Below, piece by piece: positions 1-5,122 of a stretch of DNA of 5,122 bases; position 1 is the stretch's first letter, and the number at the start of each line of letters is the position of its first letter. The DNA comes from CAVLCC01 sp963624975. GTDB lineage: Bacteria; Actinomycetota; Coriobacteriia; Coriobacteriales; CADBOM01. The translations under genes were made by a program, and so were the position numbers. Below the pieces are notes generated by a model. The model made no database searches. It saw nothing but the letters and a program-made list of their open reading frames with translations, and had not been told where the DNA came from. The stretch spans positions 1 through 5,122 of the forward strand of contig CAVFRF010000036.1 of assembly GCA_963624975.1 (NCBI GenBank). The letters are read 5' to 3'.

Positions 1-1098
1 GCCCGGTGCCGCGCCTGCCGGCGCGCCGCCCTGCGGGGCGAAGCCGCCGCCGGGGGCCACCGGGTATTGGCTCTGCGGTGCGCCGCCGCCAGGCTGGTTG
101 AACAGCCCCTGCGCGTTCATGCCGCCAACTGCGTTGGCCATGCCCATGCCCATGAAGCCCATCATCGAGCCGTTCTCGTTCTGCGCCGCCATGCGCATCG
201 CGTCGCTCTGAGCCGCCGCGATGTTTGCCGCCGCCATCGCCGGGTCGCGCATCACCGCTGCCTTCTGCAGCTCCTTGATCATGGCCTCGTCTTCCTCGGA
301 AGCCGCGATCGAATTCACTCCGAACGAGGCCACCACGATGCCGCGCAGCTCCGCCCAGGTCGACGACAGCTCGGCGTTGAGCGCGTCGGCAAGCTCCTTG
401 GTGTGCGCCGGCACCGCGCTGTAGCGCACGCCCATGGCCGATATCCTGGCGAAGGCCGGCTGCAGCGCCGTGAGCAGCTCGCTCTTGAGCTGCGAGTCGA
501 TTTGGTCGCGGGTGTAGGCCTCCTCGACGTTGCCGCACACGTTCTGGTAGAACAGCAGCGGGTCGTCGAGCTTGTAGGAGTACTCGCCGTTGCAGCGCAC
601 CGAGATGTCCACGTCCAGACCGATGTTGGAGTCGACCACCCTGAAGGGCACGGGCGAAGCGGTGCCGTACTTGTTGCCGATGATCTCCTTGGTGTTGAAG
701 AAGTACACTCGCTGGTCCTTGCCGGTGTCGCCGCCGAAGGTGAAGCGGTGCCCGATGCGCTCGAACGTCTTCTTGACGCCCTCGCCCAGCGACCCGTAGA
801 ACAGGCTGGGCTCGGTGGACTTGTCGTACACGAACTCGCCTGGCTCGCCGCTAAAGTCCACCACGGCTCCCTGCTCGACTATGATCATGAACTGGCCGTC
901 GTTCACGGCGATGATCGAGCCGTCGGAGATGATGTTCTCCTCGCCCTTGGTGTTGGAGCTTCTGCCCTTCTCGGACGTGCGCTTCTGGCCCTTGGCCGCC
1001 AGCGTGTCGGCATCGAGCGCATCGCAGTAGAAGAACTCGCGCCACGAGTCGGCCAGCACGCCTCCGAGAGCGCCCGCACCTGCTTTAAGAAGTCCCAT
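1..1098 (-). CDS. SPFH/band-7 domain protein, YdjI-like (3' end cut by window)
   Basis: Probable soluble SPFH (stomatin/prohibitin/flotillin) scaffold of the YdjI/COG4260 type, which acts at the inner face of the membrane. The window holds 366 codons with no stop. The N-terminus (MGLLKAGAGALGG, then a DSWREFFYCDALDAD segment) matches the family's usual opening and has no membrane helix. Residues about 47-270 form the SPFH/band-7 region, including GSIIAVNDGQFMIIVEQGAVV and a GEFVYD strand. A helical Ala/Met/Gln-rich stretch follows (about 270-325), then a Gly/Pro/Ala/Gln linker from about 327 to the edge. In this family such a linker usually leads into a C-terminal zinc ribbon, which would lie beyond position 1. 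The start is supported by AAAGGA (1105-1110) six bases upstream. It lies 114 bp behind the YdjG-like gene on the same strand, so co-transcription is likely. B. subtilis YdjI links PspA to the membrane; the same role here is inferred. Family assignment is firm; the cellular role is moderately sure. Confidence 0.88.
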   Translation of the reverse strand, partial: MGLLKAGAGALGGVLADSWREFFYCDALDADTLAAKGQKRTSEKGRSSNTKGEENIISDGSIIAVNDGQFMIIVEQGAVVDFSGEPGEFVYDKSTEPSLFYGSLGEGVKKTFERIGHRFTFGGDTGKDQRVYFFNTKEIIGNKYGTASPVPFRVVDSNIGLDVDISVRCNGEYSYKLDDPLLFYQNVCGNVEEAYTRDQIDSQLKSELLTALQPAFARISAMGVRYSAVPAHTKELADALNAELSSTWAELRGIVVASFGVNSIAASEEDEAMIKELQKAAVMRDPAMAAANIAAAQSDAMRMAAQNENGSMMGFMGMGMANAVGGMNAQGLFNQPGGGAPQSQYPVAPGGGFAPQGGAPAGAAPG

Positions 1099-1212
1099 TC
1101 TGCATCCTTTCAGTCGTTATGCCCTTTGCGGGCAGTACATCCGATCACATTGCCACACGACCGAGCCGCGCCCGCGCACGTGTTCGCATCCGAGCCGTGC
1201 CCGCGCGTCGCG
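1099..1212 (-). other. Spacer between the two minus-strand genes
   Basis: This 114-bp gap is long for a simple operon junction. It holds the 17-bp direct repeat described separately, a small hairpin (TGCCC at 1120-1124 against GGGCA at 1130-1134, five-base loop) and the ribosome binding site AAAGGA of the SPFH gene (1105-1110). I see no convincing -35/-10 pair and no hairpin followed by a T run. Read-through from the zinc-ribbon gene is therefore the simplest reading. Confidence 0.5.
1161..1206. repeat. 17-bp imperfect direct repeat, two copies
   Basis: CCGAGCCGCGCCCGCGC (1161-1177) recurs as CCGAGCCGTGCCCGCGC (1190-1206), with one mismatch and a 29-bp period. The copies lie just downstream of the zinc-ribbon gene stop. 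They could be a tandem-duplication remnant or a paired protein-binding site. They could also be chance, since the sequence is very GC-rich and simple. Confidence 0.6.
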
Positions 1213-2652
1213 CTAATCGTCGTCGTCCCTGATCTTGACCCTCGTCACACGCGTCGTCACATATGTGTCGCTGTGCGCCGTGAGGTTCAACCCCTCGGCC
1301 GTTATATACGCTTGCGCTTCCGTTTTCTCCTCCGCCGTCTTCATCTGCTTGTAGAACGTGTAGCACACCACCACCGATATGATCGCGGGCACGCCGCCAT
1401 CTACCAGTATCGACGTGGTGAGGTCGTCGAACTGCAGCCAGAAGTAGTCGGCGCAGAAGAATGCTCCTCCCAGCACGGCGAGAATCGCCAGGAACCACAG
1501 CAGCACCTTGATCTTGGACACGGGCAGGTTGCCCACGAAGCGGCCCGTCTGGCCATTCATGGCGAACAGGTAATCCTCGTCCTCCCAGCGCGTGTGCAGC
1601 ATCCAGACCGGCAGCAGCGCCTGGGCAACGCCCTTGAAGGTGATGTTGGCGTCTACGGTGGTGGGGTCGACCGAGTCGTATCCGACAACCGTGCTGCGCA
1701 GCTCCTCCTCGAGGCTGTTGGTCATGCGAAGCTCTGCACGAGGTCTGCACACGGTGGGGTCCTCGTCGTAGCGCTCTGCCAGATAGCCGGGCATGTACGC
1801 TGTGGAGAACGGCTTCATCTCCGAATAGTCGAATGGCTCGATGGCGTCCATGTGCCCGTTGGGCATCTTGTTGGAGGCATCGGCCGGGATGCGTTCAAAG
1901 TTCACGTCGCCGGCGCGGTAGCAGCTGTAGACGTCGGTCTCGGTGACTTCCTCGTCTCCTGATGTGTATACGCGTGTGTTCTCGGCGTTGAAGGTGCCCG
2001 AACCCTCGGCATTGCCATCATAGAGCCAGAATGGCACGTATACGCCCTGAATGTGCTCGAGCCTGTTGGCATCGGCGAACTTGCTGGGCAGGAACTTCTT
2101 GCCCTTGTAGTACTCGCTCAGCGAGTTGGTAGCGTCTTGCTTGCTCGTCCTGAACGGGATCACGTAGTCGGGCTTGGCCTCGCCTCCGAAGGTGCCCGCC
2201 ACCACCGCGGTGTTGCCGCAGTAGGGGCACTCGGTCACGGCGGTCGAGGCATCCACGGTGAGGGCTGCTCCGCACGACGAGCAGATGAACGACCTCAGCC
2301 CCTGGCGCTCCTCCTCGTTCCACGATGCACGTGAGAGATAGGCGTCGATCGGGTTCTCCTGAGCGCTGCTGGTGGCCACGGCCTCGCCGATGACCTCCTG
2401 GGTGAGCGCGCTCGACGCTCCGTTCACGTCGCCCATCTGCTCGAAGGCGCTGCGCTCGCCAGCCTCGGCCCTCTCTGTAGCGGCCTGCGCCTTGGCGTCC
2501 TGCGCCGCCTGCTTGGCGGCGTATGCGGCTTCTACCTGCGCGGGTTCGAACTCCGACTCGCAGTATTCGCACTTGAGAAGCCCCGTCGCGGGGTCCAACT
2601 GCATCGTGCCGCCGCATGCCAGGCACTGATAGTTGACGGACTCTACTGCCAT
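1213..2652 (-). CDS. TFIIB-type zinc ribbon membrane protein, YdjG-like
   Basis: A 479-residue protein of the YdjG type, predicted to be the membrane partner of the SPFH protein encoded next. The first zinc ribbon uses C10/C13 and C28/C31 (QCLACGGT, KCEYCES). An Ala/Gln/Glu-rich, probably helical linker follows (about 37-100). The second ribbon uses C124/C127 and C142/C145 (ICSSCGAAL, ECPYCGN). A long extramembrane domain carries YVPFWLYDG (205-213) and a related LLPVWML (346-352). Two hydrophobic helices lie at about 381-406 and 415-434, followed by a short tail ending in RDDDD. The zinc ribbons and tail should be cytoplasmic, with a short loop between the helices. The ATG at 2652 is preferred because GGAG lies six bases upstream and the zinc ribbon begins straight after it. 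An in-frame start at 2799 would add 49 residues with no family character. Despite the name, TFIIB-type describes the ribbon fold and does not imply transcription initiation. Neighbour context agrees with the pspA-linked ydjG/ydjI group of Bacillus. Confidence 0.85.
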   Translation of the reverse strand: MAVESVNYQCLACGGTMQLDPATGLLKCEYCESEFEPAQVEAAYAAKQAAQDAKAQAATERAEAGERSAFEQMGDVNGASSALTQEVIGEAVATSSAQENPIDAYLSRASWNEEERQGLRSFICSSCGAALTVDASTAVTECPYCGNTAVVAGTFGGEAKPDYVIPFRTSKQDATNSLSEYYKGKKFLPSKFADANRLEHIQGVYVPFWLYDGNAEGSGTFNAENTRVYTSGDEEVTETDVYSCYRAGDVNFERIPADASNKMPNGHMDAIEPFDYSEMKPFSTAYMPGYLAERYDEDPTVCRPRAELRMTNSLEEELRSTVVGYDSVDPTTVDANITFKGVAQALLPVWMLHTRWEDEDYLFAMNGQTGRFVGNLPVSKIKVLLWFLAILAVLGGAFFCADYFWLQFDDLTTSILVDGGVPAIISVVVCYTFYKQMKTAEEKTEAQAYITAEGLNLTAHSDTYVTTRVTRVKIRDDDD

Positions 2653-2658
2653 CTGCCG

Positions 2659-2662
2659 CTCC
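2659..2662 (-). promoter_or_regulatory. Ribosome binding site fixing the zinc-ribbon gene start
   Basis: Reading the minus strand, ACGGAG ends six bases before the ATG at 2652. No comparable site precedes the upstream in-frame start at 2799, so this site decides the start codon. Confidence 0.7.
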
Positions 2663-2750
2663 GTTCTGGTTGCATTGCACCGATTCGATTTTGCGTATAC
2701 GTGGAGAATGCCACGGGCGGGTGTAGCGCAGAAAGCCCCTAGCGCTTCAA

Positions 2751-2779
2751 ATTCTAACCTATCGGGCGGGCCTTGTGGC
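2751..2779 (-). promoter_or_regulatory. Candidate sigma-70-type promoter of the zinc-ribbon/SPFH pair
   Basis: On the minus strand TAGAAT (2751-2756) matches the -10 consensus at five of six bases. Exactly 17 bp upstream is GCCACA (2774-2779), which keeps only the ACA of TTGACA. Transcription would start about 90-95 bases before the ATG at 2652, giving a fairly long leader. A short GGCC-TTGT-GGCC inverted repeat (2769-2780) overlaps the -35 and could be an operator. The weak -35 would fit a promoter that needs an activator, but this is only a motif match by eye. Confidence 0.35.
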
Positions 2780-2948
2780 CGAATCCATGCAGTCCCCAAG
2801 AACCTGAAGCAAAATCAAATGCGCACAAGCGGGCGCGGATCGGGTGCGGTCCGGCGGCCTGCCGGTGGTGGCGAGACTTCTTGGAGTACGGTATCTTTAA
2901 CGGGTGCAATATCGGCTGGCGCGCTGGCCGGGTGCATGTAGTGGCAGG

Positions 2949-2979
2949 CGGGGAGCCGCAGCGGCTCTTCCAAACCCCG
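2949..2979 (+). promoter_or_regulatory. Nested hairpin in the presumed 5' leader of the lipoprotein gene
   Basis: AGCCG (2954-2958) pairs with CGGCT (2962-2966) around a three-base loop. CGGGG (2949-2953) can pair with CCCCG (2975-2979), with an eight-base bulge between. Alternatively, the inner stem can extend with G2953-C2967 and two G-U pairs up to G2950-C2970. No T run follows, so it is not a standard terminator. The ribosome binding site at 2993-2999 stays outside the fold. It may stabilise the transcript or act as a control element; no known riboswitch class is recognised. Confidence 0.4.
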
Positions 2980-2992
2980 GATAAAGAGATTT

Positions 2993-2999
2993 AAGGAAG
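2993..2999 (+). promoter_or_regulatory. Ribosome binding site fixing the lipoprotein start
   Basis: AAGGAAG lies eight bases before the ATG at 3008. The alternative in-frame GTG at 2999 overlaps the site itself and has no ribosome binding site of its own, so ATG 3008 is the start. Confidence 0.8.
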
Positions 3000-3007
3000 T
3001 GTTGATT

Positions 3008-3478
3008 ATGAAGAAACTGCTCAAGATGGGGATTGCGGCTGCGCTAGCGTGCATGTTCTGCTTCGTCCTCGTGGGGTGCGGCGGATCTAGCACCACGACG
3101 ATTGACGGAAACTGGGAAGTTAGCGGCGGCACGGCGATCGACTCCGAGACTCTGGAATTGATGAAGAGCCTGGATATGAACCTGATTCTCGTGGTCAACA
3201 CCGACGGCACCTTCAGCTTCGACATGTACGGCTATTCCGTCTCGGACGGCAAATGGACCGACAACGGCGATGGCAAGTACAGCTTCACCTTCGCCGAAAC
3301 GGGCGAATATGCCGACATGGCCAACTTCGAGGCCACGATTTCTGGCGACAAGCTCACCATCAACATCGAAGATGGCGACTCGTATGAGATGAAGAAGGGC
3401 GGCGACGACCTCAAGACCACGCTCGAGTCCGACCGCATCGAAGCGGCGAGCCTGGAGGACGACACGACTACCGAGTAG
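3008..3478 (+). CDS. Small secreted lipoprotein, lipocalin-like beta-rich domain, function unknown
   Basis: A 156-residue precursor with a classic type II signal peptide: MKKLLK, a hydrophobic core, and the lipobox LVGC with the acylated cysteine at C24. The mature form (about 133 residues) should be anchored on the outer face of the cytoplasmic membrane. After a Gly/Ser/Thr linker, the body shows alternating strands: DGNWEVSGG (about 33-41), NTDGTFSFDMYG, DGKWTDNGDGKYSFTF and ISGDKLTINIEDGDSYEM. This pattern of a G-x-W opening and repeated turn-strand units resembles small lipocalin-like lipoproteins of Gram-positive gut bacteria. The protein is strongly acidic and ends in an Asp/Glu/Thr tail. 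It appears to be a single-gene unit, since a strong terminator follows. It is divergent from the YdjG-like gene, so an envelope-related role is possible but unproven. The lipoprotein call is firm; ligand and function are unknown. Confidence 0.88.
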   Translation: MKKLLKMGIAAALACMFCFVLVGCGGSSTTTIDGNWEVSGGTAIDSETLELMKSLDMNLILVVNTDGTFSFDMYGYSVSDGKWTDNGDGKYSFTFAETGEYADMANFEATISGDKLTINIEDGDSYEMKKGGDDLKTTLESDRIEAASLEDDTTTE

Positions 3479-3526
3479 CGGGTCGCCAAGCCGCGAAGAT
3501 GCGGCAAGCAACATAGGCAGAAGCGA

Positions 3527-3568
3527 GATGCCCCGCCTGGCAGCAAGCCGCGCGGGGCGTCTTTCTTT
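3527..3568 (+). terminator. Rho-independent terminator of the lipoprotein gene
   Basis: GATGCCCCGC (3527-3536) pairs with GCGGGGCGTC (3552-3561) over ten pairs including one G-U. The loop contains a further three-pair GGC/GCC stem. The T-rich tract TTTCTTT (3562-3568) follows directly. The hairpin begins 48 bases after the stop codon at 3478. On the minus strand the stem is followed by only a loosely T-rich stretch, so it may also slow transcription from the regulator gene. Confidence 0.85.
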
Positions 3569-3579
3569 ATCGCTCTGGA

Positions 3580-3598
3580 AATAATCCGATATTTTCGG
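3580..3598 (-). terminator. Weak candidate terminator of the regulator gene
   Basis: On the minus strand CCGA-AAATA-TCGG (3586-3598) makes a four-pair stem followed by ATTATT (3580-3585). It lies about 70 bases past the regulator stop. The stem is short, and the stronger stem at 3527-3561 may do the work instead. Confidence 0.25.
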
Positions 3599-3666
3599 GA
3601 AACCAGCAGGTCAAAGGCCATTTCAATAATCCACAAGACCCATGCTGTCGTGCAGACCCGATTCGG

Positions 3667-5122
3667 TTACCGCCCCGTGCCGCGGACCACTCGCAGGCCG
3701 AAGCGCAAGGCCAGCTGCACGTCGGGGTCGCTCAGGTCCATGCCGCCTACGCGCTCGATGATCTTGAGGCGGTTGCTCAGCGTATTGCGGTGCATGTAGA
3801 GCGCGGCGGCCGTCTTGGTGTGCCACATGTCGTTGGCGAGGTATGCCGTCAGAGTCTCGATCAGATCGGTGCCGTTTCTCCTGTCGTATTCCAGCAATCG
3901 CGAAAGCCCGCTGAGATAGACGGTATCTGGCGAGGCATCTTCCAAAACGCGGTCGACGAGGTGGTCGACCAGGAAGTCGTCGAATTTGAAGTACCGGTCG
4001 CTGCCGCCGGACTTTTCGCCCAGCTCGATTGTGCGCCGGGCCTGCCTGTAGAAGGGCTCCAGCTCGAAGAAGCTGCGGTAGCATCCGCTGATGCCCACGC
4101 TCGCATCCACCTCTTCGCTCTCGATGCATTTGAGCAAGCGCTCGATTTCGTTGGCATAGGTCCTCGCCTCGTCGGGCACGGAGCGGTTGGCCATGCTCTG
4201 GTTGACGACCAGGACGATCGCGTGCTCGAAGACCGTGTATACCGTCTCGCCGGATTTGCGTGCCATGCGGTCGCCGATCACGGACAGGAGCGGGTCGGAG
4301 TAGCTGGACGTTCGAGGTGCTACCACCATGCAGAAGTAGGTATCCGAAACCGACCAGCCCATCTTGGAAATATCTCCTTCGATGTCGTTGCTGGATACCG
4401 GCTGCTTGGACAGCATGCGCTCGAGGTGCATTCGCATGTCGTCCGTCGTGCTCACGACGACCTGCGGGTTGAACCGCAGGTTGGCGGTTAGATGCTTGGC
4501 GAGCACGTCGATCAGCACGTAGTCGCGGGCGTTGAACTCCCGATCGACCTCGTCGGCGCTGATGGTGGCGATGTACTCGCCATCGACGAACAGGTTCTTG
4601 CATAGCGACCTGTAGCCGAAGATGGGAGGGAGTATGTACGCCTCCTTGTTTGGCTGCTCTTTCTTGAGGAACTCCATGGTTTCCTCGAACCCCGCTTCCG
4701 GCCATGCCGACATGTCGCTCAGGTCGAAGAAATTGGAGGGAAGCTCGTAGTGCGATTCTTCCCAAACCGAAAAAACTGTTTGAAGCAGGGCATCCCACAT
4801 TATTAGTGGACGGTTGAGCACCGGCTCGGAGATCTTTCCCAGATCGCGGATGGGGTCGCCGCGATTGACGCTTTCGAGAATCGCCAGCTCCCACTGGTTG
4901 TAGTAGTCGAAGCGCTCGGCCACGAGCGTGATGAGCCTCGGCAAGGTGATGGGCGATTCGAACCACAGCATGTTGGCCTTGGTGGCGAGCAGCTCATCGG
5001 ATGGCGCGCGCGTGAGCGCGAATCCCGGGGTGAAGGGGGCGGCGTTGATCGCAGCTGTATCGATGTCGTCGGGATTGGCAAGGTAGAGCCTGCCCGGCTT
5101 GAGCGGCGCGTCTGCACTCGGA
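3667..5122 (-). CDS. PucR/CdaR-family transcriptional regulator (5' end cut by window)
   Basis: A DNA-binding regulator of the PucR/CdaR type; 484 residues lie in the window and the start is outside it. The first in-frame ATG is at 4971, but the 50 codons before it stay open to position 5121 and read as real protein (KPGRLYLANPDDID, then APFTPGFALTRAPSDELL). So 4971 is an internal methionine. Counting from the right edge, about residues 75-215 look like a GAF/PAS-like sensor part (NRPLIMWDALLQTVFSVW, later DGEYIATISADEVDREFNARD). Residues about 255-375 fit the degenerate GGDEF-like domain of CdaR, with ASVGISGCYRSFFELEPFYRQA as its most typical stretch (it lacks cyclase catalytic motifs). Residues about 419-478 are the C-terminal helix-turn-helix (HTH_30 type): TKTAAALYMHRNTLSNRLKIIE, then DP-x-x-QLALRFGLRV. 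The family often controls catabolic genes for purines, sugar diacids or similar compounds. The ligand and target cannot be read here and probably lie beyond the right edge. Confidence 0.9.
   Translation of the reverse strand, partial: PSADAPLKPGRLYLANPDDIDTAAINAAPFTPGFALTRAPSDELLATKANMLWFESPITLPRLITLVAERFDYYNQWELAILESVNRGDPIRDLGKISEPVLNRPLIMWDALLQTVFSVWEESHYELPSNFFDLSDMSAWPEAGFEETMEFLKKEQPNKEAYILPPIFGYRSLCKNLFVDGEYIATISADEVDREFNARDYVLIDVLAKHLTANLRFNPQVVVSTTDDMRMHLERMLSKQPVSSNDIEGDISKMGWSVSDTYFCMVVAPRTSSYSDPLLSVIGDRMARKSGETVYTVFEHAIVLVVNQSMANRSVPDEARTYANEIERLLKCIESEEVDASVGISGCYRSFFELEPFYRQARRTIELGEKSGGSDRYFKFDDFLVDHLVDRVLEDASPDTVYLSGLSRLLEYDRRNGTDLIETLTAYLANDMWHTKTAAALYMHRNTLSNRLKIIERVGGMDLSDPDVQLALRFGLRVVRGTGR

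Larger units (their letters stand above)
2653..3007. other. Divergent intergenic region between zinc-ribbon gene and lipoprotein gene
   Basis: This 355-bp stretch has no believable gene. The left part (about 2653-2780) is more AT-rich and holds the candidate minus-strand promoter and an 8-bp palindrome CGTATACG (2694-2701). The right part (about 2820-2980) is GC-rich. It holds CGGGTGC three times on the plus strand (2841-2847, 2901-2907, 2929-2935), a short inverted repeat CCGGC/GCCGG (2851-2855 and 2861-2865, five-base loop) and the leader hairpin at 2949-2979. For the lipoprotein gene the best promoter I can find is TTGGAG (2881-2886) with TGCAAT (2905-2910) at 18-bp spacing, which is weak. 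Confidence 0.6.
3479..3666. other. Convergent intergenic region with terminators
   Basis: These 188 bp separate the stop codons of the lipoprotein gene and the PucR-type regulator gene, which face each other. The stretch holds a small hairpin GCCGC/GCGGC (3490-3494 and 3501-3505, six-base loop), the main terminator at 3527-3568 and a weak minus-strand candidate at 3580-3598. No gene is seen. Confidence 0.6.

Noticed and set aside
67..1962. A very long open frame (631 codons) on the plus strand across both minus-strand genes
   Set aside because: It is the antisense shadow of GC-rich genes: His/Arg/Val/Ala-rich, no recognisable domain, starts at TTG without a ribosome binding site, and spans two real genes plus their spacer.
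2694..2701. Palindrome CGTATACG as an operator
   Set aside because: The same 8-mer also occurs inside the zinc-ribbon gene (2037-2044), where it simply encodes part of a Val-Tyr-Val run. One intergenic copy is weak evidence for a binding site.
2653..2799. A 49-residue N-terminal extension of the zinc-ribbon protein from a start at 2799
   Set aside because: The extension has no family character and covers the candidate promoter. A good ribosome binding site precedes the ATG at 2652 right before the zinc ribbon.
2773..2994. A possible 73-residue small gene ahead of the lipoprotein
   Set aside because: It has a TTG start without a ribosome binding site, protein rich in Arg/Gly/Trp with no pattern, and overlaps the GC-rich leader structures.
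3044..3514. A 156-codon frame antisense to the lipoprotein gene
   Set aside because: It mirrors the lipoprotein codons in the opposite strand and has no start signal. The plus-strand product has a clear signal peptide and lipobox.
3623..4966. A 447-codon minus-strand frame overlapping the regulator gene
   Set aside because: It is a frame-shifted shadow with Arg/Pro/Gln-rich, domain-less translation. The alternative frame gives the clear CdaR-type and helix-turn-helix sequence.

Overview
The window looks like chromosomal DNA from a GC-rich (about 60% by eye) actinobacterium. A gut-type Coriobacteriia/Eggerthellales member is the best guess. That rests on protein style and codon choice: a PucR/CdaR-type regulator with a sensor-like N-terminal part, a YdjG/YdjI-like pair, and Shine-Dalgarno-led genes. 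It is an inference, because there is no rRNA or marker gene here.

Layout. Positions 1-1098 (minus) hold the 5' 366 codons of an SPFH/band-7 protein of the YdjI type (COG4260-like), cut by the left edge. Positions 1213-2652 (minus) hold a 479-residue protein with two zinc ribbons and two membrane helices, of the YdjG type. The two are probably co-transcribed, zinc-ribbon gene first, with a 114-bp spacer that carries a near-perfect 17-bp direct repeat. Positions 2653-3007 form a 355-bp divergent intergenic region with a candidate promoter for the minus-strand pair, a repeated heptamer and a hairpin in the presumed leader of the plus-strand gene. Positions 3008-3478 (plus) encode a small, acidic, beta-rich lipoprotein of unknown function, followed by a strong intrinsic terminator at 3527-3568. 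Positions 3667-5122 (minus) hold most of a PucR/CdaR-family transcriptional regulator whose N-terminus lies beyond the right edge.

How they may work together. In Bacillus subtilis, homologues of the first two genes (ydjG, ydjI) sit with ydjH behind pspA and link the PspA membrane-protection protein to the membrane. Here the YdjG-like protein would be the membrane anchor and the YdjI-like SPFH protein the soluble oligomer it recruits. No PspA or YdjH is visible in the window. The lipoprotein is divergent from this pair and may share regulation with it, but nothing proves that. The PucR-type regulator converges on the lipoprotein gene and is probably a separate unit whose target lies outside the window. 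I see no mobile element, CRISPR array, RNA gene or clearly new system; overall the region is fairly ordinary.
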